A stretch of DNA of 12,351 nt from Phoronis ovalis (taxonomy: Eukaryota; Phoronida; Phoronidae), in assembly GCA_028565635.1 (NCBI GenBank), contig JAOXYB010045849.1:1-12351 (forward strand), in the 5' to 3' direction. Both the position numbers and the translations under genes were made by a program. Every line of letters begins with the position of its first letter. Positions within the stretch are counted from its first letter, which is position 1. Below are positions 7,881 to 12,351 of the stretch, one piece after another. The notes under the pieces were generated by a model. It was given only the letters and a program-made list of their open reading frames with translations, did no database searches and was not told the DNA's origin.

Positions 7881-8700
7881 TTTTTGGTGATGGTGCTCAT
7901 TTTTGATACTGGTGGTGCAGGGTTCTGTCCTCAATGCATTGGAATACCGGTCCATTTCACATAAGCTTTTGGTTTGTGGCTGCAGGTTTAACCATTGTTT
8001 TGGCTGCAGGTAAATATTCTAGCCACGGTACTTTACGTCTGCTTTCCCGGATTCTGTTCCCAAACCCTAAGGGTTGTTGCTTCCTTGGTATTGGTATACA
8101 CAATGATTCCTGGTGAAGGACATCTCGCTCTCGCAAGATTCTAGTCGATGCAATGATTTTGTCCGAATTGATAGCTTGTTATTGTTGTACATTTTATTTT
8201 TAAATTTATTTATACATTTACAATTGAAAAACATATGAAATTATATATTCATGTTTATTAGCCATATTTGGCATCAAAATCAATAACCTATGCATATTGT
8301 TGTTTGGCAGTTGTTAAAAAAATGCACATGCATTCCATTTAAATAATTTTTTGTTGACGAAAAGATCTGTACTGGTTTACTGTACTGTAGTATGCATTCC
8401 GTTTGTTACCTGTAAATCGGGTCTTCCCGTTATGGTGCTAAAAACAGCTAAATCTCTGATAAATGACACTTACTTTTCTACGTCCTGCACAGACTTCTGC
8501 TATATAGTCGGCATTGGATTTTTCCCGCCGATTCTTTTCTGTCAGTCTTGGACGTATTCAAGAAACTGTGAATTTCTTTTTACAGTTATAATATTATAGC
8601 ATTTATGTAAATTAAGTGAGTTCCTTTTTGTTTTTGTGATTTCTGCACGTAATTCCTGAGATACATGTATATGAATTGCCCTGTCAGGTTAGACGGTACG
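7881..8700. other. Intergenic DNA without a supported gene
   Basis: Open frames of 60-82 codons (7934-8116 and 8351-8599, + strand) have no recognisable domain and look like chance. A 10-base direct repeat, GGCTGCAGGT, occurs at 7978-7987 and 8002-8011, and AACCCT/AGGGTT arms sit near 8065-8077. No RNA gene or transposon was recognised. Confidence 0.5.
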
Positions 8701-8871
8701 GCGTGGTCCGAGCCTCATGTAAAATGGCCTATACCTTTTATTTGTTCAGTTCTGCGTAGTTCATTCAAAATTCAAACTTTGATCGTGTAAAGAAAACCCG
8801 AACTCCCACCGTCCCTTTACAACCAAACCTGAACAATGAATTACATGTGCATTCTACGTCATAGATGTTCA

Positions 8872-8933
8872 CTAGCTGGCGCTATAGTATAGTTATTTTG
8901 TCTGGCGCGAAGCGTTCCGCCAGCTAGCCAGAC
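8872..8933. repeat. Nested inverted repeats in a GC-richer patch
   Basis: CTAGCTGGCG (8872-8881) is perfectly inverted at 8918-8927. GTCTGGC (8900-8906) is inverted at 8927-8933, and CTGGCG (8902-8907) is inverted at 8918-8923. The arms overlap, so several alternative hairpins are possible. The patch is richer in G, C and CpG than its surroundings. Confidence 0.6.
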
Positions 8934-8982
8934 GTGTACTTACTCAATACCATAAGATTTTAATTGTCCGGCGCGGAAGGTT
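8898..8982 (+). repeat. Two diverged direct copies of a 19-base GGCGCG motif
   Basis: TTGTCTGGCGCGAAGCGTT (8898-8916) and TTGTCCGGCGCGGAAGGTT (8964-8982) match at 15 of 19 bases, 66 bases apart start to start. They stand out in otherwise AT-rich DNA. Confidence 0.45.
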
Positions 8983-9210
8983 GAATTAATCTGTAAAAAA
9001 GTAGATGCTTGGCAAGATTATAGCTTTATATATTGCAGGCATTTGCTGACAAAAAGCAATATCATTCAGTGGAAAAACTGTCGAGGCTTGACAATGAATA
9101 GAGTTGAAAAATACCCAGTTGGCACAGACGTACGAACCAACGACTATTTTAAAAAAAAATAAAGTAGTGACGTAAGGTGAAATTTTCCCAAATTATAATT
9201 TTAACTGGCA

Positions 9211-9221
9211 CCACCAGAGGG
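9211..9221 (+). promoter_or_regulatory. CTCF-like core sequence
   Basis: CCACCAGAGGG matches the core of the animal CTCF consensus, although the base after GGG is A where C is usual. A short site such as this can arise by chance, and no conservation can be judged here. Confidence 0.15.
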
Positions 9222-9320
9222 ATTTTTGTTCCGATTGCCGAAAGAGGGATGATTTCTGATGAACACACAGTTCAAGCATGACACACGCCATGGTTAAATA
9301 GCAATATTCTTGATAGACAG

Positions 9321-9338
9321 GTGGCAGAGGGTGGCAGA
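9321..9338 (+). repeat. Short direct repeat GTGGCAGA x2
   Basis: Two copies of GTGGCAGA at 9321-9328 and 9331-9338 with a 10-base period. Too short to assign to an element. Confidence 0.5.
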
Positions 9339-12295
9339 CAACTGTTTAAATTTGAATTACCTTCAAATAGTGCTTAAAATATGACAGGTAGTAGTCGTAA
9401 TAAGAAATATGAGATTCGTTTTCGACTTGTTTTCCAACAGTAGTGAAGCTAATTTTGAATTTATCTCGGTTTTAAAATGTGCACATAGTGATCTGAATGG
9501 GTCCTGCTGCGACACTGCATTCTTCAAGGAAACTTCAGTCCTTTTTTGTAATACAATAATTAACTTACTTATGCATAGGGTTCATTTTATGTTTTAAAAA
9601 TTTTGATAGTAGAAATATAAAGATATTTTATGTATGCGGAAAACATTAAAACACTAGAAACAGAAACTACAAAAGCAAAATAATAAATGTTGAAAGATAA
9701 TTGAATTTACTTATATTAAAAAAATAGAATAGGTACAAGAAGGAGTTGTTGTTGGAACATTAGAAACGCTGAACCCCCGGGATTAGCGAGTATGATTTCT
9801 TCATATCTTTTATCTCATACCATAATAAATACATTATCAAGCATAGAATGACTTAAACAAGATTGTGTTTTCTTATGTATAATTATAATGTCATTTTGCA
9901 TTTTGTTGTCAAGTTGTTTGAGGAGTACCGTCTTAGATTGTTGTCCACCCCTCTAATGTGACACCTAAATGCAAACTTGAAGTATGGAGACAGTAAAACG
10001 TGTCATGGAGAAATTATAGTAATATTTAATGTTCTTCTGGCGACTGACACGATATTCTACCTAAAGAGCAATTAAAGGCTGGATAAACTGATTGAATATA
10101 ACTCCAATCCGACTCCGACTACCAATAAAAACTGCTCAAAAATGTTAACTATAATATTCTTTAGATGTACGTGGTCAATAACATGCGATTAATGTAAATG
10201 CCATAGCATTTATTTTTGTTTTGTCTCGAAAAAATTATCAAAAAAAAAAATTGCGATTCCTTTTCCATATCTGCCACAAGCTCATCCGTCTGAGTATGCC
10301 ACAAACAGGTGTGTAAATATTTTGCACAGAGTTATTTCAAAAGTTCTTGACTATCCTACAGTTTTAGCGTTGTTTCTGGTGCAGTTTTAGAACAGTCACA
10401 GCTAAGTTGGTAAAAAGGACCAAGCAATCCGAAGAAGCATTGCGTCGATATTCTTGTATCTCTTTTAGACTAGTGTAGCCTTTATACGTTTTGACATTTT
10501 GCGGAAGAAAACACTCCAAATTATGTAAAAGAAGGGACAGGAGTCAATAAGTTTGACGATAATTAATACACATCTATTTTAATCGATTAATTGTGACACT
10601 GATATACTATCCTTCATTTTCCTTTATATTAAAGAAAACTGTCTAGATTCCATTATTATAATAAAATATCGCATTTAACAAAAGTAATGTTTCATCCATT
10701 CATTGCGAACTTGTATTTGACTGTGATAAAAATGTATGTAAATCGTAATGTGATGTTTTCTCCAAATTATAATGCTTTAAACAATTCACGCTTATCGTCG
10801 ATTCTTTCTGTTAATATAAATTAAACTAATGAAAATGAATTACTGTTTGATAACATTGACAGCAATTTTGCATCAGTAAACATTTTCTGGGGGCAAATAC
10901 GTACATTATACGTGTACACTTGTGTAGGCTTATTTGTTTCACATAATATTTCACTTTTTATGGAAGTGTTCTCAAATGTATATTATTGTACTACACGTAT
11001 CATCATTATTATAATAATATTCCGTATTTATATTTATTTTTAATTCCTTTTGAAAACATAATGTACACTGGTCTCCATTTAAATATGGTTTTTGTGTGTA
11101 TTTGCGTAAATATCGTGTTTGTTGAATAATCAGTTATACAATAAGATTAGAAATGTAGATAAACAGTTAAAAAGTCAAAGAAATACGGAAAAGCATACGA
11201 TATCAGTACAGGTGTGTTCAGTAAATGCACCAAATGACCCCTATAAAGGAAATTCCGGGTTTTGCCCAGTAGTATCAGGAAATTTATGATTTTTATATGT
11301 TATATGGTATAATGCATGCTAATCAAATAGTTATGATTATATTTAATTATCATACAGTAATTGGTAACAACGACCGGTGGTTCAATGACAAGAACATTGT
11401 CACTGTAAAGTGTTCAATTAATGTAGAAATATTTCATATCCCCAAAATTTATAGTCATGATGCTGACTTAAATGCACAAAAAAAAATTCCTCTTCCATTA
11501 CGATATTTTACGTTTTTTTAAAACCATTGAATGATCAAAAAATTAAAACCATAAAACGACTGAAACTGTTTCCACGTTACAGCTTTGTATACATTTGCTT
11601 GATCCAAGTTGATGCATGCACATTAAAATTTATATTTATAAATATGGTAGCATTTTTGCTACAGCAGAAACACATGCACATTCTCTACATCTCTTTGCCC
11701 TCTGTAAACCACACCCAATGTACAACCTCAAACAGGATGATCATTTGGTACAAAATATAGCCTTTTTGTCGTTCTTCAAATAGCAATTTATATGTATTAT
11801 ATATTCGGATGTAGATCATAATTTTAGTAGATATGTCACATGCGATTAAAATTAAAAACGTCAAAAACAAAATATGACATTCCCGAATTAAAATTCTTTC
11901 TTCCACTTTTAAAATCAACTAAACATACTCTTGCCAAAATGTCAATTTTTGTACATGTCAATCAAAATATTATTTACAACCCAAAGATAAAAACTAATGT
12001 GAATACAAAACTGATTACTATTTGATAAAACATAATTGTGGGGAATGACGGAAGGGACAGATTTTGAAGTGTATTTATTTTTGTGGGCATCCTTTAGGCA
12101 ATGACACTTTACCAGGTGTTATAATACGATGTCTCATTCTGAACCGCGGAGATACCATTCTGTGATTGTTTTTATTATGTATTCCTGTCAATAAAAGATA
12201 TTCGTGTATTTCCGGACAAAATCCTTTTATACCCGTTGCAGCTATACCGATTACTGTTCCATGTTGTATCAGAATCACCCTTCTTGAACAATTCC

Positions 12296-12351
12296 TTCGT
12301 TAGAATTCGTTAGAACTTCGTTATATAACGAGTTCAATTCGTTAGCCTAAC
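12296..12351. repeat. 10-bp tandem repeat TTCGTTAGAA plus palindrome at window edge
   Basis: TTCGTTAGAA occurs at 12296-12305 and 12306-12315 in tandem. TTCGTTA recurs at 12317-12323 and again at 12338-12344 (TTCGTTAGCC). Between them TCGTTATATAACGA (12318-12331) is a perfect 14-base palindrome flanked by GAAC (12313-12316) and GTTC (12332-12335). The cluster is cut by the window end, so its full nature is unknown; a transposon terminus or the start of a satellite array are both possible. Confidence 0.6.

Larger units (their letters stand above)
8983..12295. other. AT-rich gene-poor DNA
   Basis: Apart from the short motifs at 9211-9221 and 9321-9338, I see no exon with recognisable protein similarity, no tRNA or rRNA, and no intact transposon in this stretch on either strand. 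Open frames of 60-77 codons (for example 9409-9597, 11297-11521, 11527-11760 and, on the minus strand, 12075-12278) lack coding character. Homopolymer A runs occur near 9150-9160 and 10241-10250. A small imperfect palindrome around CCCGGG lies at 9767-9788. It may be intergenic or an intron of a neighbouring gene. Confidence 0.5.

Noticed and set aside
8061-8080. CCCTAA/TTAGGG-like sequence suggesting telomere repeats
   Set aside because: It is a single AACCCT/AGGGTT inverted pair with no tandem array; insect telomeres are typically long TTAGG arrays.
8351-8599. 82-codon + strand open frame with hydrophobic stretches
   Set aside because: It is Cys- and Phe-rich as expected from T-rich DNA, opens at a non-ATG (TTG) codon, and has no similarity I can name.
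12075-12278. 67-codon minus-strand open frame with a moderately balanced composition
   Set aside because: No domain recognised, and the overlapping + strand frame also reads plausibly (IPVAAIPITVPCCIRI), so neither can be preferred. Chance or an old repeat is more likely.
1-12351. CRISPR arrays, bacterial operons, tRNA or rRNA genes
   Set aside because: No regularly spaced repeats, no ribosome binding sites with packed genes, and no cloverleaf-forming sequence were found; the gene is plainly a spliced eukaryotic one.

Overview
The window comes from an AT-rich animal genome, most likely a non-dipteran insect. It has GT-AG introns of about 0.24 to 1.06 kb and no operon layout, ribosome binding sites or other bacterial signals. 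Its one recognisable gene is the 3' two-thirds of fusilli, the insect orthologue of vertebrate ESRP1/ESRP2 (epithelial splicing regulatory proteins), on the + strand. Eight coding exons (1003-1113, 1468-1643, 2019-2113, 3100-3315, 3644-3904, 4200-4473, 4711-5066, 6123-6281) join with every codon phase matching. They total 1648 bases: one base completing a codon begun upstream, 548 sense codons and a TGA.

The encoded protein has four RNA-recognition motifs of the quasi-RRM type shared with hnRNP F/H. RRM1 and RRM2 are very well conserved. RRM3 is clearly diverged. An Ala/Pro/Gln/Tyr-rich linker leads to a complete fourth RRM, and the protein ends in a short ELFMA tail directly after it. The N-terminal part of the protein, with the start codon and the DnaQ-like region known from ESRPs, is not identified and should lie upstream. 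One weak phase-compatible candidate for the preceding exon is at 468-519.

Layout: 1-1002 is upstream or intronic AT-rich DNA; 1003-6281 is the exon-intron body of fusilli; from 6282 follows the 3' UTR, with candidate polyadenylation signals at 6607 and, with a better GU-rich downstream context, at 7855. From about 7.9 kb to the end I find no convincing gene. That tail holds a GC-richer patch with nested inverted repeats (8872-8933), short direct repeats, a CTCF-like site, and a 10-bp tandem repeat with a palindrome cut by the window's right edge (12296-12351), probably the edge of a repeat or transposable element.

I did not find a new multi-gene system. The most interesting points are the diverged RRM3 next to an intact RRM4, a possible truncated isoform made by intronic polyadenylation before RRM4, and the inverted-repeat structures downstream.
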